This document shows, one piece after another, positions 15,314 to 22,308 of a DNA stretch of 30,940 bases (the stretch's first letter is position 1; every line of letters starts with the position of its first letter). The stretch is from CAZCFB01 sp964511535. GTDB lineage: Bacteria; Myxococcota_A; Polyangia; GCA-2747355; CAZCFB01. Under the pieces are notes generated by a model that did no database searches, had not been told where the DNA came from, and was given only the letters and a program-made list of their open reading frames with translations. The translations under genes were made by a program, and so were the position numbers. Location: positions 1 to 30,940 of the forward strand of contig CAZEFW010000111.1 of NCBI GenBank assembly GCA_964511535.1, written 5' to 3'.

Positions 15314-15359
15314 AGCGCAAGCTGTGACGCGGGTCCTATTTATCAACTCGATCTGGCGC

Positions 15360-15365
15360 TAGTAT
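15360..15365 (+). promoter_or_regulatory. -10-like hexamer TAGTAT, 7 nt before an ATG
   Basis: TAGTAT (four of six consensus bases) lies in a locally A/T-rich stretch and ends exactly 7 nt before the ATG at 15373. No Shine-Dalgarno precedes that ATG, so the transcript may be leaderless. No -35 was found. Confidence 0.35.
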
Positions 15366-15372
15366 TAAGCCC

Positions 15373-16065
15373 ATGAACCGCTCGGTGTTCCTCTGCCTGG
15401 TGCTGGCCGCGTCGTTGCCAGGATGCAAGAAGCAGGCGCCCCCTGCGCCGCAGACCCAGGTCCAGGCCTCGTCGTTGCCGCAGATCACGGTCAAGGAGGG
15501 CAAGAAGATGCTCTTCACCCACGCCGCGGCGGGCGGCGCCTTCGAGACCACCGATGACCTGAAGAAGGTCCCCCAGGGGCGTCGTGGCTGGGTGCGGGTT
15601 ATCGACCTGGGCATGAAGGCAGCGCGCCGTATGGACCACGAGCTGGTCTACGTGGCTGACCTGCGCGCCCCCGGAAAGGACGGCGCGTACCCGTACGTGG
15701 TGATGTCACGCGCGGCCTACGAGTCTGCGGCCACTGGCCGCGCGGGCCAGGGCGCCACCGACCCGGCGCCCGCCCGGGGCACCGCGAGCACCGGGCAGGT
15801 GGTGCTCTACTCAACCTCGTGGTGCGGGGCCTGCCGGACCGCCCGCCAGTGGCTCACCGGCAGAGGCGTCGCGTTCGTGGAGAAGGATATCGAGAAGGAT
15901 CAGGCCGCCGCTCAGGAGCTGCTGGCCAAGGCCAAGGCCGCGGGAGTGTCTCCCAGCGGCGTGCCGGTGCTGGACGTGGGAGGAACCCTGGTTCAGGGTT
16001 TCGATCAAGCAAGAATCGAGGCCCTGCTCGAGGACATGAAGCCGGCGGCGAAGCCCGGGAAGTAG
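15373..16065 (+). CDS. Lipoprotein with C-terminal glutaredoxin-like domain
   Basis: This 230-residue protein has a lipoprotein signal (LVLAASLPGC, Cys18), a middle region of unknown fold (about 40-125) and a glutaredoxin-like domain (about 140-225). The domain shows VVLYSTSWCGAC (active-site Cys151 and Cys154), a cis-Pro loop (SGVPVLDVGG, Pro198) and the terminal VQGFDQARIEALL helix typical of glutaredoxins. Glutaredoxins are usually cytoplasmic and glutathione-dependent. An envelope-anchored form with a dithiol CGAC site suggests a role in periplasmic thiol exchange, for instance cytochrome or copper-site maturation; that is inference. It is followed 31 nt later by a small outer-membrane protein gene on the same strand. 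Confidence 0.8.
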   Translation: MNRSVFLCLVLAASLPGCKKQAPPAPQTQVQASSLPQITVKEGKKMLFTHAAAGGAFETTDDLKKVPQGRRGWVRVIDLGMKAARRMDHELVYVADLRAPGKDGAYPYVVMSRAAYESAATGRAGQGATDPAPARGTASTGQVVLYSTSWCGACRTARQWLTGRGVAFVEKDIEKDQAAAQELLAKAKAAGVSPSGVPVLDVGGTLVQGFDQARIEALLEDMKPAAKPGK

Positions 16066-16096
16066 ACCCCGAGGACGCCGCCATGGGAGTGAAGAG

Positions 16097-16699
16097 ATGA
16101 CCCGTAGATTGATCGCCGCCGCCTTCGCGCTCTGCGTCCTGTGCGCCGCACCCCGCGCCGAGGCCAAGTGGTTCGAGTTCTGGGTCGCCCCGATCGGCGG
16201 ATACGGCTGGGGCACGGGCACATCGGAGAAGGACTTCTACAACCACGCCAACGGCGGGGCCATCGGGGCCGAGATCGGGGTGAAGGTCCTGTTCATCGGC
16301 ATCTACGCCGACTACCTGGGCTGGTTCGGCGGCGACTTCGACGCCTTCGACGCCCACCTGATGACCTTCAACCTCGGCGGAGACTGGGACCTGAGCCTGA
16401 CGGATAACCTGAGCCTGGTCATCCGCGTGGGCGCGGGGATCCACCTCGGGTTCATGCCGGCGGAGTCAGTAGTTGAGATCGAGGGGGTCAACTACCTGCA
16501 AAAGAGCACCCGCGGCGTGGGGGTCCGCGCCGGCCTGGGCCTCGACTACGGCTTCGCCAAGGTGCTCTCCGTCGGGTTGAAGCCCATCGTCGGATACCAC
16601 TACTACTTCGGCGGCCCCGGCACACCGGTAAACAAGGGCAACAGCCACGGCTTCGACGTCACGATCCTCGCCTACTTCCGCCTCGGCCTCGGCGTCTGA
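16097..16699 (+). CDS. Small outer-membrane beta-barrel-like protein
   Basis: This 200-residue protein has a signal peptide with cleavage after AEA (about residue 23). The mature part shows alternating hydrophobic/aromatic strands rich in Gly, Tyr and Phe (APIGGYGWG, IGVKVLFIGIYADYLGWFGG, VRAGLGLDYG, PIVGYHYYFGG) and ends in a strand-like LAYFRLGLGV. This looks like an eight-stranded outer-membrane barrel; I assign no specific family. ATG at 16097 is preceded by GGAG about 9 nt upstream. It probably shares a transcript with the glutaredoxin lipoprotein. Confidence 0.68.
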   Translation: MTRRLIAAAFALCVLCAAPRAEAKWFEFWVAPIGGYGWGTGTSEKDFYNHANGGAIGAEIGVKVLFIGIYADYLGWFGGDFDAFDAHLMTFNLGGDWDLSLTDNLSLVIRVGAGIHLGFMPAESVVEIEGVNYLQKSTRGVGVRAGLGLDYGFAKVLSVGLKPIVGYHYYFGGPGTPVNKGNSHGFDVTILAYFRLGLGV

Positions 16700-16724
16700 C
16701 CCGAAACATACCTCCAGAGAACAA

Positions 16725-16795
16725 GTAGACGAGGCAGGATGCCGCGTTCCATGGCGGCCCGCCTGCAAATGAAAGCGGCGAGACGCCGCTTCTAC
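16725..16795. repeat. GTAGA/TCTAC double-hairpin repeat, copy 1
   Basis: This 71-bp element is bounded by GTAGA (16725) and TCTAC (ending 16795), which are inverted complements. Inside are hairpin 1 (CGAGGCA-GGA-TGCCGCG, one mismatch) and hairpin 2 (AGCGGCG-AGA-CGCCGCT, perfect 7-bp stem). A second copy lies at 23797-23849. It sits between the convergent genes ending at 16699 and 16977, so it may act as a terminator or a REP-like dispersed element. Confidence 0.8.
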
Positions 16796-16860
16796 CGCCC
16801 GTTCCGGGTCTGAAAGATCCGTGGGATCGCTTCGGACGCGCCACCCCCGGGGGAACATAT

Positions 16861-16901
16861 CTGCAGAAGTGCACCTGGCAGTATCTGGTGCACTTGTGCA
16901 G
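16861..16901. terminator. 41-bp dyad with 15-bp arms, followed by TTTT
   Basis: The arms CTGCAGAAGTGCACC (16861-16875) and GGTGCACTTGTGCAG (16887-16901) are inverted complements with one mismatch around an 11-nt centre. TTTT follows on the plus strand. It could be a rho-independent terminator for the genes ending at 16699 or a binding site for a dimeric protein. The distance from the stop (about 160 nt) leaves this open. Confidence 0.45.
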
Positions 16902-16930
16902 TTTTGTCGATGGAGCGAATCGCAATCGAA

Positions 16931-16976
16931 CGCCCCGTGCTCGCCTCCTTCGGAGGCTCCGCGATGAAGCGGGGCG
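16931..16976 (-). terminator. Nested hairpin directly after the C45-like gene stop
   Basis: An outer 7-bp stem (CGCCCCG at 16931-16937 with CGGGGCG at 16970-16976) encloses an inner hairpin GCCTCC-TTC-GGAGGC (16943-16957). It abuts the stop codon of the minus-strand gene at 16977-16979. It lacks a clear T run, so factor-independent termination is uncertain; mRNA 3'-end protection is another possibility. Confidence 0.4.
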
Positions 16977-18677
16977 CTACTCCAGCCGCGCCTTGATGCG
17001 CTCGCGCTCCGCCAGGGAGGGCGGGTTGAGGCCGAGGTACTGGCGGTACGCCTTGCGCGCCTCCGCCTTCTGACCCAGGAGCCAGTGCAGATCGCCCTTG
17101 AGCCGGTGCGCCGCCTCCAGCTCCGGATCCATGGTGGTGGCGCGGGTGGCAAAATCCAGCGCGCGAGCGTGATCCCGAACCTCCCGGAGCCACCTGGCGT
17201 GGGCCAGCTGCGCCAGGGCCAGCCGATACTTCTCCAGCTGCGGCGAGGCGCCCAGCGGATCCGCCTCGATGGGCTTGGGGCGCGCGGCGGTGCCGAGCAC
17301 CGCCTCACCGAACAGCGCCTTCAAGTCCACCGGCTCGAAGGCGCCCAGCAGGTGCGGCCCCCGAGCGATCCAGAGCACAAAGGAGGAGAGATCAACTACG
17401 ACGCCGTGGGTGGCCGCCAGCGAGTCCAGGGCGGCCGCGTTGCCCAGCCCCAGCGGGACGTCGTCCACGCCGGTGCGGTTGCGCAGGATCATCGCCGTGG
17501 TGGGGACGTCGATGCGCCCGCCGAAGCGGCGCAGCAGCTGGCGCATGCGCTTGTGCCGCGCCTCCGAGGTGCTGTACCGACGCTGCCAGTCGTTCGCCGC
17601 GTCCCCCTTGTACTTGGCGTCGACGAAGTGGTTGGCCGCCACCTGGATGCCGGAGGCGCCCTTGCGCACCACCACCGCGCCGGGCGACAGCTCCACCACC
17701 TCTGCGCGGTCGGCCTTGCCGTCCACCAGCAGGAGCACGGCCGGGGCCATCACGGGCGTCGCCTTGATCAGCTTCACCGCCTCGGGGATGCTCCCTGCCC
17801 GCTCCAGCAGCTCGCGGGCCAGCAACGCCACCGGGATCCCGTCCTGCAGATCGTCATCGCTGCGGGCCGCGTTGACCGCCACGAACAGCCGCCGCGCGTT
17901 GACCCCGGTGACCACCCCCATCATGCCGGGCCACCCGACCGAGACGAAGGGGATGGTCTCCTCTCCCCGGTACACCATCAGGGCGGTCTCCCGGCCGAAG
18001 ATGTCCCCCGCGTCCAGCTCGAAGGTGCGACCCACGAGCATGGCCCCCTCCACGGTCTGCTTGCCCCAGACGGCGAAGGCGTGGCTGCCCGGGAGCGGCG
18101 ACGAGGACTCCACATGCTGGGTCAGCTCGTGCAGCGCGTGGTAATAGAGCAGCCGGTGAAACGGCGGCTCCGGGAACTCCGCCGAGTCCACCATGGTGCG
18201 GCTGAAGGCGGCCAGCTCCACGAGCCGCACCGGCGGGATCCCGTCAGCGAGGTTGCGGTAGCGCCAGCGGGCGCGGTTGCCGAGGGTCCAGCGATCCGTC
18301 GCGGACGGGACCCGCTTGTGGAACGTCGCGGCCACCTTGCGGTCCAGGGCGGCCGTGATGCGGCTGGCCAGCAGGCCGTGGCTGTGCCCCATCATGCGCG
18401 GCCCACCCTGCAGGTGAAAACGCCAGAAGCCGCCCCGGCGCTCCATCCAGCTCTTGCCGACCTTCAGTCGCGGCGGCCCCTGGGCGCCGGCCTCGATCTT
18501 GACCTCGTATGGCAGCACCGGCCCGTCGTCCACGGGCGCGGAGTTCACGGTCCAGCGGCGGAAGGCGGTGTAGGTCAGGGCCAGGCTCATCACCAGCACC
18601 ACCACCAGCAGGCCCACGCTGCGCAGCAGCCGCCGCAGCGTATCCCGCCCTCGATTTCCCACGACCAGGCTTGGCAT
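16977..18677 (-). CDS. Membrane-anchored C45-like (isopenicillin-N acyltransferase type) Ntn hydrolase with TPR tail and Ser at the nucleophile site
   Basis: This 566-residue protein has an N-terminal membrane anchor (about 21-38), then a region resembling C45 autoproteolytic acyltransferases/hydrolases: GHSHGLLASRI (97-107), GSHAFAVWGKQTVEGAMLVGRTFEL (197-221), VGWPGMMGVVTGVN and HGVVVDLSSFVLWIARGPHLLGAFEP. In this family autoproteolysis exposes an N-terminal Cys in a GC-x-x-F-x-x-W-G context. Here the aligned residue is Ser198 (codon 18084-18086). Ser can serve in other Ntn hydrolases, so the protein may be an active Ser variant or inactive. A C-terminal stretch (about 485-560) looks like tetratricopeptide helices. 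It starts 3 nt after the PP2C stop, as the last gene of an FHA-PP2C operon. The substrate is unknown. Confidence 0.72.
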   Translation of the reverse strand: MPSLVVGNRGRDTLRRLLRSVGLLVVVLVMSLALTYTAFRRWTVNSAPVDDGPVLPYEVKIEAGAQGPPRLKVGKSWMERRGGFWRFHLQGGPRMMGHSHGLLASRITAALDRKVAATFHKRVPSATDRWTLGNRARWRYRNLADGIPPVRLVELAAFSRTMVDSAEFPEPPFHRLLYYHALHELTQHVESSSPLPGSHAFAVWGKQTVEGAMLVGRTFELDAGDIFGRETALMVYRGEETIPFVSVGWPGMMGVVTGVNARRLFVAVNAARSDDDLQDGIPVALLARELLERAGSIPEAVKLIKATPVMAPAVLLLVDGKADRAEVVELSPGAVVVRKGASGIQVAANHFVDAKYKGDAANDWQRRYSTSEARHKRMRQLLRRFGGRIDVPTTAMILRNRTGVDDVPLGLGNAAALDSLAATHGVVVDLSSFVLWIARGPHLLGAFEPVDLKALFGEAVLGTAARPKPIEADPLGASPQLEKYRLALAQLAHARWLREVRDHARALDFATRATTMDPELEAAHRLKGDLHWLLGQKAEARKAYRQYLGLNPPSLAERERIKARLE

Positions 18678-18680
18678 GCC

Positions 18681-19676
18681 TCAACCTCCAGACGGGCCGA
18701 TGAGCAGCAGCATCAGCCCAACCAGGATGATGGTCAACACCAACAGGATCGCCACCGAGTTGAGGGTCTGACGGATCTTCCGCCGGCGGAGGTGATCCAC
18801 CAGGCTCCGCGGCCTGACCGGGGTCGCCTCCAGCTCGGAGCCGGCCGCGCCGGCCCCGGCGTTGTCCAGCCCCGGGCCGCCGAACCTGGCAACCAGGGCG
18901 CTGGCGTTGTCCTGCCCGCCGCCATCCCGCGCCCTGGCGTTGAGCTCGTCCGGCGCGCCGGACAGATCCCCCTCGACTACCTCCACCAGGGCGCGCCGGA
19001 TCTCCTCGCCGGGGACCTGGGCTGACACCCCATCGCTGCACAGGAGCAGCATGTCTCCAGGCTGCAGCTCGATCTGCACCACGAACGGCACCAGGAAGTC
19101 GCTGATGCCGAGCGCCTGCAGGATCACGTTGGAGTGCCGACCGGGCACCGCGCCGGACGCCTCCCCCGGGCCGGCGGTCATGCCGAGGGCGCTCTCCAGA
19201 GACTGGTCCTCCGTCACCTGGATCAGCCGCTCGCCGTCGCGCAGGATGTACGCCCTGCTGTCCCCCACGTGCGCCACCAGCAGGGCGCCGTCCAGCAGCG
19301 CCGCCGCAGTCAGGGTCGTCCCCATCCCCCTACACTCCGCCTTCTGCTTGCTCTCCTTGCGCACCGCCCGGTTGGCCGCAAGCAGCCCGGCCACCAGGGC
19401 GTCCGCCAGGTCCTCGCTGCTGGTGGCTCCGCGCAGCCGCACCTCCCTGGCCAGCACCTCAGCCGCGAGCTGGCTGGCCCGATCACCGGCCAGGGTGCCC
19501 CCCATGCCATCCAGCACGGCCATCAGGACGCCGCGGTCGGTCAGCTCGAGTTGATGGGCCCCGTCCATCTTGACCTCACCGGTGGCGAGGTCCTGGACCA
19601 GCACGAGATCCTCGTTGCGCTCGCGCAAGAGCCCAACGTCAGTTTCCAGCGCCACGTCGACTGTGATGGAGGTCAT
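18681..19676 (-). CDS. Tail-anchored PP2C-type Ser/Thr protein phosphatase
   Basis: This 331-residue protein is a PP2C (PPM) phosphatase. The metal-binding and catalytic motifs are RERNED (18-23), LDGMGG (Asp56), MGTTLTAA (118-125), AHVGDSRAY (Asp139), LLCSDGVS (Asp215) and GGQDNAS (Asp256). It removes phosphate from Ser/Thr of proteins phosphorylated by Hanks-type kinases. Residues about 308-327 form a single C-terminal membrane span, so the catalytic domain should face the cytoplasm. It lies 50 nt after the FHA gene and 3 nt before the C45-like hydrolase. No kinase is in the window. ATG at 19676 matches the expected PP2C N-terminus. Confidence 0.9.
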   Translation of the reverse strand: MTSITVDVALETDVGLLRERNEDLVLVQDLATGEVKMDGAHQLELTDRGVLMAVLDGMGGTLAGDRASQLAAEVLAREVRLRGATSSEDLADALVAGLLAANRAVRKESKQKAECRGMGTTLTAAALLDGALLVAHVGDSRAYILRDGERLIQVTEDQSLESALGMTAGPGEASGAVPGRHSNVILQALGISDFLVPFVVQIELQPGDMLLLCSDGVSAQVPGEEIRRALVEVVEGDLSGAPDELNARARDGGGQDNASALVARFGGPGLDNAGAGAAGSELEATPVRPRSLVDHLRRRKIRQTLNSVAILLVLTIILVGLMLLLIGPSGG

Positions 19677-19726
19677 GGTCCGGGTGGGAGAAGGGACCTC
19701 GCCGGGTGCTCGCCCCGGCGGCGCCG

Positions 19727-21013
19727 CTATCCGGCTTCCTCGAAGCGGAGCAGCTGATCCCCGATGCGGACGAGGTCACCCGCTTGCAGCGCGAACGGCT
19801 CGCGGATCCGGACGAAGGTCCCGTTGGAGGAGCCCAGATCCTCGCCCCAGGCCTGGTCCCCGTCCAGGGTGATCTGCAGGTGACGGCGGGACATGAACTG
19901 GTCGTCGGTGAACAGGAGGTCTCCCTCCTCGCGCCCGATGACGACCTGGGGCTGGTGCAGGTGGAAGCAGTCGCTGTGCACACCGGCCACCGTGAACTGG
20001 CGCAGCCGCCCCCAGGGGTTGCGGTGGGGCGATCCGAAGATCAACACGCCATGCTGCACCGCCGGGATCATGCTGCGCTCGTGGTCGCCCGCGAGGTCGA
20101 ACCGCAGCACCTCCTTGCCGAGCAGCAAGAAGTCGCCGCTCTGCAATTGCATTGGCTCGCGCAGGCGCACGAACACGCCGTTGCAGGTGTTCAGGTCGCG
20201 CACCATCCATGCCCCACCCTCCAGGTAGAGCCGGCAGTGGCGTGGGGCCAGGTACGGGTCGTCCGGGAACATGGTGTGTCCCTCGGTCTGGCCGAGATCC
20301 CAGGACTCCTCGTTCACCTCGTGGACCTCACCATCGGATCCATCGCGATTGACCGAGGTCAGCCGGGCCAGAGCCTGCCTGCCTGGCGCGGGTGCGGGTC
20401 TCGGCGTGCTCGGCCCCAGGGATCCGCCATCGTCGGGTCTCGCAGTCTCCTTGGGCCCGAGGGCGGGCGCGGGGGTCACGGCGATGGGACGTGGCACCGG
20501 GGTCGGGCTGGGCTCTGGTTCCGGCTCGGGCTCCGGCTCGGGTTCGGGCTCGGGTTCGGGTTCGGGCTCGGGCTCGGGTTCGGGCTCGGGCTCGGGCTCG
20601 GGTTCGGGCACGGGATCGGGCTCGGGCTCGGGCACGGGCTCAGGCTCTGGCTCGGGCTCCATCGCCACGGTGGGCGCGGCCATGGGCTCCGGCGTCGGCT
20701 CCGGGGCGCGCTCCGGCTCTGGCTCCTTCTTGAGCGGCTTGCCGCAGTGCTGGCAGAACTTGAACCCGGCCGGGGTCTCTCCGCCGCAATCCGCGCACTT
20801 GACCTTGCTCGGCTCCCCGTCCTTGACTTCGAGAGGGGACCCGCACGCCTTGCAAAACTTCATGCCAGGGGCATTTTCAGTGTCGCATGACTGGCAGGTG
20901 ATCCCCTCGGGGGCCTTCTCTTCCGGCTCCGGCTTCGCCATGGGTGTTCCGCAGTACTGGCAGAACCTGGAGCCCTCTCGATTCTCTTTGCCGCAACTGT
21001 TGCAGGTTGGCAT
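19727..21013 (-). CDS. Triple zinc-ribbon, Pro-Glu-repeat, double FHA-domain protein
   Basis: This 428-residue protein has three N-terminal CXXC...CXXC zinc ribbons (Cys4/7/18/21, Cys40/43/54/57, Cys73/76/87/90), an acidic Pro-Glu repeat (about 97-168), a Pro/Ala linker and two FHA domains. FHA2 (about 355-425) has the usual phosphothreonine-binding core: VIGRE, SRRHLQI, GSSNGTFVR. FHA1 (about 218-308) is looser: APRHCRLY and TCNGVFVR, without the Gly-Arg pair (it has DLGQTEG). FHA domains bind phosphothreonine peptides, and with the adjacent PP2C this points to Ser/Thr phosphosignalling. ATG at 21013 has GGAGG about 8 nt upstream. First gene of the FHA-PP2C-C45 operon. Confidence 0.9.
   Translation of the reverse strand: MPTCNSCGKENREGSRFCQYCGTPMAKPEPEEKAPEGITCQSCDTENAPGMKFCKACGSPLEVKDGEPSKVKCADCGGETPAGFKFCQHCGKPLKKEPEPERAPEPTPEPMAAPTVAMEPEPEPEPVPEPEPDPVPEPEPEPEPEPEPEPEPEPEPEPEPEPEPEPEPSPTPVPRPIAVTPAPALGPKETARPDDGGSLGPSTPRPAPAPGRQALARLTSVNRDGSDGEVHEVNEESWDLGQTEGHTMFPDDPYLAPRHCRLYLEGGAWMVRDLNTCNGVFVRLREPMQLQSGDFLLLGKEVLRFDLAGDHERSMIPAVQHGVLIFGSPHRNPWGRLRQFTVAGVHSDCFHLHQPQVVIGREEGDLLFTDDQFMSRRHLQITLDGDQAWGEDLGSSNGTFVRIREPFALQAGDLVRIGDQLLRFEEAG
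20520..20650 (-). repeat. Pro-Glu coding repeat (hexanucleotide-like) in the FHA gene
   Basis: On the plus strand the tract is a run of GGCTCG/GGTTCG hexamers; on the coding strand it gives alternating Glu-Pro codons for roughly 50 residues. The period is a multiple of three, so length variation keeps the frame. The encoded segment should be a stiff, acidic spacer between zinc ribbons and FHA domains. Confidence 0.85.
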
Positions 21014-21091
21014 CCGATGCCTCCGAACGATTGGTTCCTGGGCCCCCCGCTCAGCGGTTCACCAGGTGCCATCCGCGGCCATTTGCTCATT

Positions 21092-21097
21092 TACAAT
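21092..21097 (+). promoter_or_regulatory. Candidate -10 (TACAAT) for the lipoprotein/phospholipase-like pair
   Basis: TACAAT (five of six consensus bases) lies in the 137-bp gap between the divergent genes at 21013 (minus) and 21151 (plus). No good -35 was identified. If used, the transcript would have a leader of about 45-50 nt. Confidence 0.35.
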
Positions 21098-21150
21098 GCC
21101 GCCCACCTGCGCTAATAGGAGATGCCCAACTTGCGGAAAGGAAAGTACCA

Positions 21151-22308
21151 ATTCGCTATCTGGCCGTCAATCTATTGCTCGTCACGCTGGTCGCTGGATG
21201 CGGCCCCATCGTGCGCGCCCCGGCCTTCCCGGCCGAGAGCCGGACAGTGGGCCGTGGCTCCGCGCTGGGCCCATTCACGGGGCAGGTGCTGGACGCCGAC
21301 TCCAGGCAGCCCATAGCCGGCGCGGTGGTCTCGGCGGTGTGGCACTTCCAGCGCGGCGTGGGCAACGCCGGCCCGGAGGCGAACCGGGTCACGGAGACCA
21401 CCACGGACGTGGACGGCCGCTACGAGGTGCTCTCGTTGCGGGATCTGCCGGTGGGGCTGAGCACCCGCCTGGCCCGCTTCTCCTTCGTGGTCTACAAGAA
21501 GGGCTACGTGGCCTACCGCCATGACCGGGTGTTCGGCAGCGGCCGGCGCCACCGCGACTTCGCCCAGCGCGAGGCCGTGGTCCGCCTGGTGCGCTGGAGC
21601 CCCGAGCTGTCCCACGCGCGCCACCTGCTCTTCATGGGCGGCGCGCCCAAGGTGCGCGAGGCCTCCGCCTGGGAGGTGCTCGCGGCGGCGTCAGAGCTGG
21701 ACGGCAAGCAAGCCAGGCAGGCCGGCGCCCTGAGCGCCGGTTCGGGAGCGCTGGCCGAGGGCGCCGCCGAGGAGGCGACCCCCAACGCTCTGGACGCAGG
21801 CAAGCTCATCTCCTCGGACGAGGTGCGGGCCATCACCGGCTACACGGGCGCCTTCACCGAGGGGCGGCTGAAAGATCCGCGCTCCGAGGCCCAGGACAGC
21901 TACCACTTCCGCGCCGTGGACCGCGCCGAGCGCTACGACGTGGCCATCCGCCTCTGGCGCGCCGGCGGCGACACCATCACGACCCGCTACGAGGAGATGC
22001 TCGCCGCCCTGCCCGGCAGCAAGCAGACCGACGAGGTGGGCGATCGCTCGTTCAGCGTGACCCAGGGCGAGATCCTCGGGGTCGGCTTCATGGATCGCGC
22101 CACCTCGGCGATCGTGCTGATCACCTGCGGCCGCGGGCAGTGCACCGAGCCGTCCATGGCGCTGAAGCTGGCAGAGAAGATCCAGGAGCACCTGGATCGG
22201 CTGCCCGCGCCGCCCGCCACCGCTGCCCCCACCGAGCCGGACGGCGCGACGCCCGAGCAGACGCCCGAGGTGCCTGCTGAACCCGCCGGCGAGGAGGACG
22301 AGGACTGA
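21151..22308 (+). CDS. Lipoprotein with carboxypeptidase-regulatory-like domain; apparent ATT start
   Basis: About 385 residues. The reading frame encodes a convincing lipoprotein signal (RYLAVNLLLVTLVAGC) and then a region resembling a carboxypeptidase-regulatory-like/Ig fold (FTGQVLDADSRQPIAGAVVSAV, TTDVDGRYEVLSL, about 33-110). The C-terminal two thirds is unrecognised and ends in a Pro/Glu/Asp-rich tail. There is no ATG, GTG or TTG in frame between the upstream divergent gene and the signal peptide. ATT at 21151 is the best-placed codon: AAGGAAAG lies 8 nt upstream and it begins the signal at a basic residue. A single-base frameshift joining the ATG at 21122 to this frame is the alternative. 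The stop overlaps the next ATG (TGATG). Confidence 0.68.
   Translation: MRYLAVNLLLVTLVAGCGPIVRAPAFPAESRTVGRGSALGPFTGQVLDADSRQPIAGAVVSAVWHFQRGVGNAGPEANRVTETTTDVDGRYEVLSLRDLPVGLSTRLARFSFVVYKKGYVAYRHDRVFGSGRRHRDFAQREAVVRLVRWSPELSHARHLLFMGGAPKVREASAWEVLAAASELDGKQARQAGALSAGSGALAEGAAEEATPNALDAGKLISSDEVRAITGYTGAFTEGRLKDPRSEAQDSYHFRAVDRAERYDVAIRLWRAGGDTITTRYEEMLAALPGSKQTDEVGDRSFSVTQGEILGVGFMDRATSAIVLITCGRGQCTEPSMALKLAEKIQEHLDRLPAPPATAAPTEPDGATPEQTPEVPAEPAGEEDED

Noticed and set aside
13643..15346. Long minus-strand open frame antisense to the AsmA/GT51 gene
   Set aside because: Shadow frame with Leu/Gly/His/Arg-rich sequence and no motif.
21122..21316. 64-codon frame starting ATG at 21122 as a separate small gene
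   Set aside because: AGGAG abuts the ATG with no spacing, and the frame overlaps the lipoprotein signal in another frame without any recognisable feature. It is kept only as part of the frameshift alternative.
20271..21524. Plus-strand frame with long Ser-Gly repeats opposite the FHA gene
   Set aside because: It is the antisense reading of the Glu-Pro repeat. The FHA protein on the minus strand has clear zinc ribbons and FHA cores.
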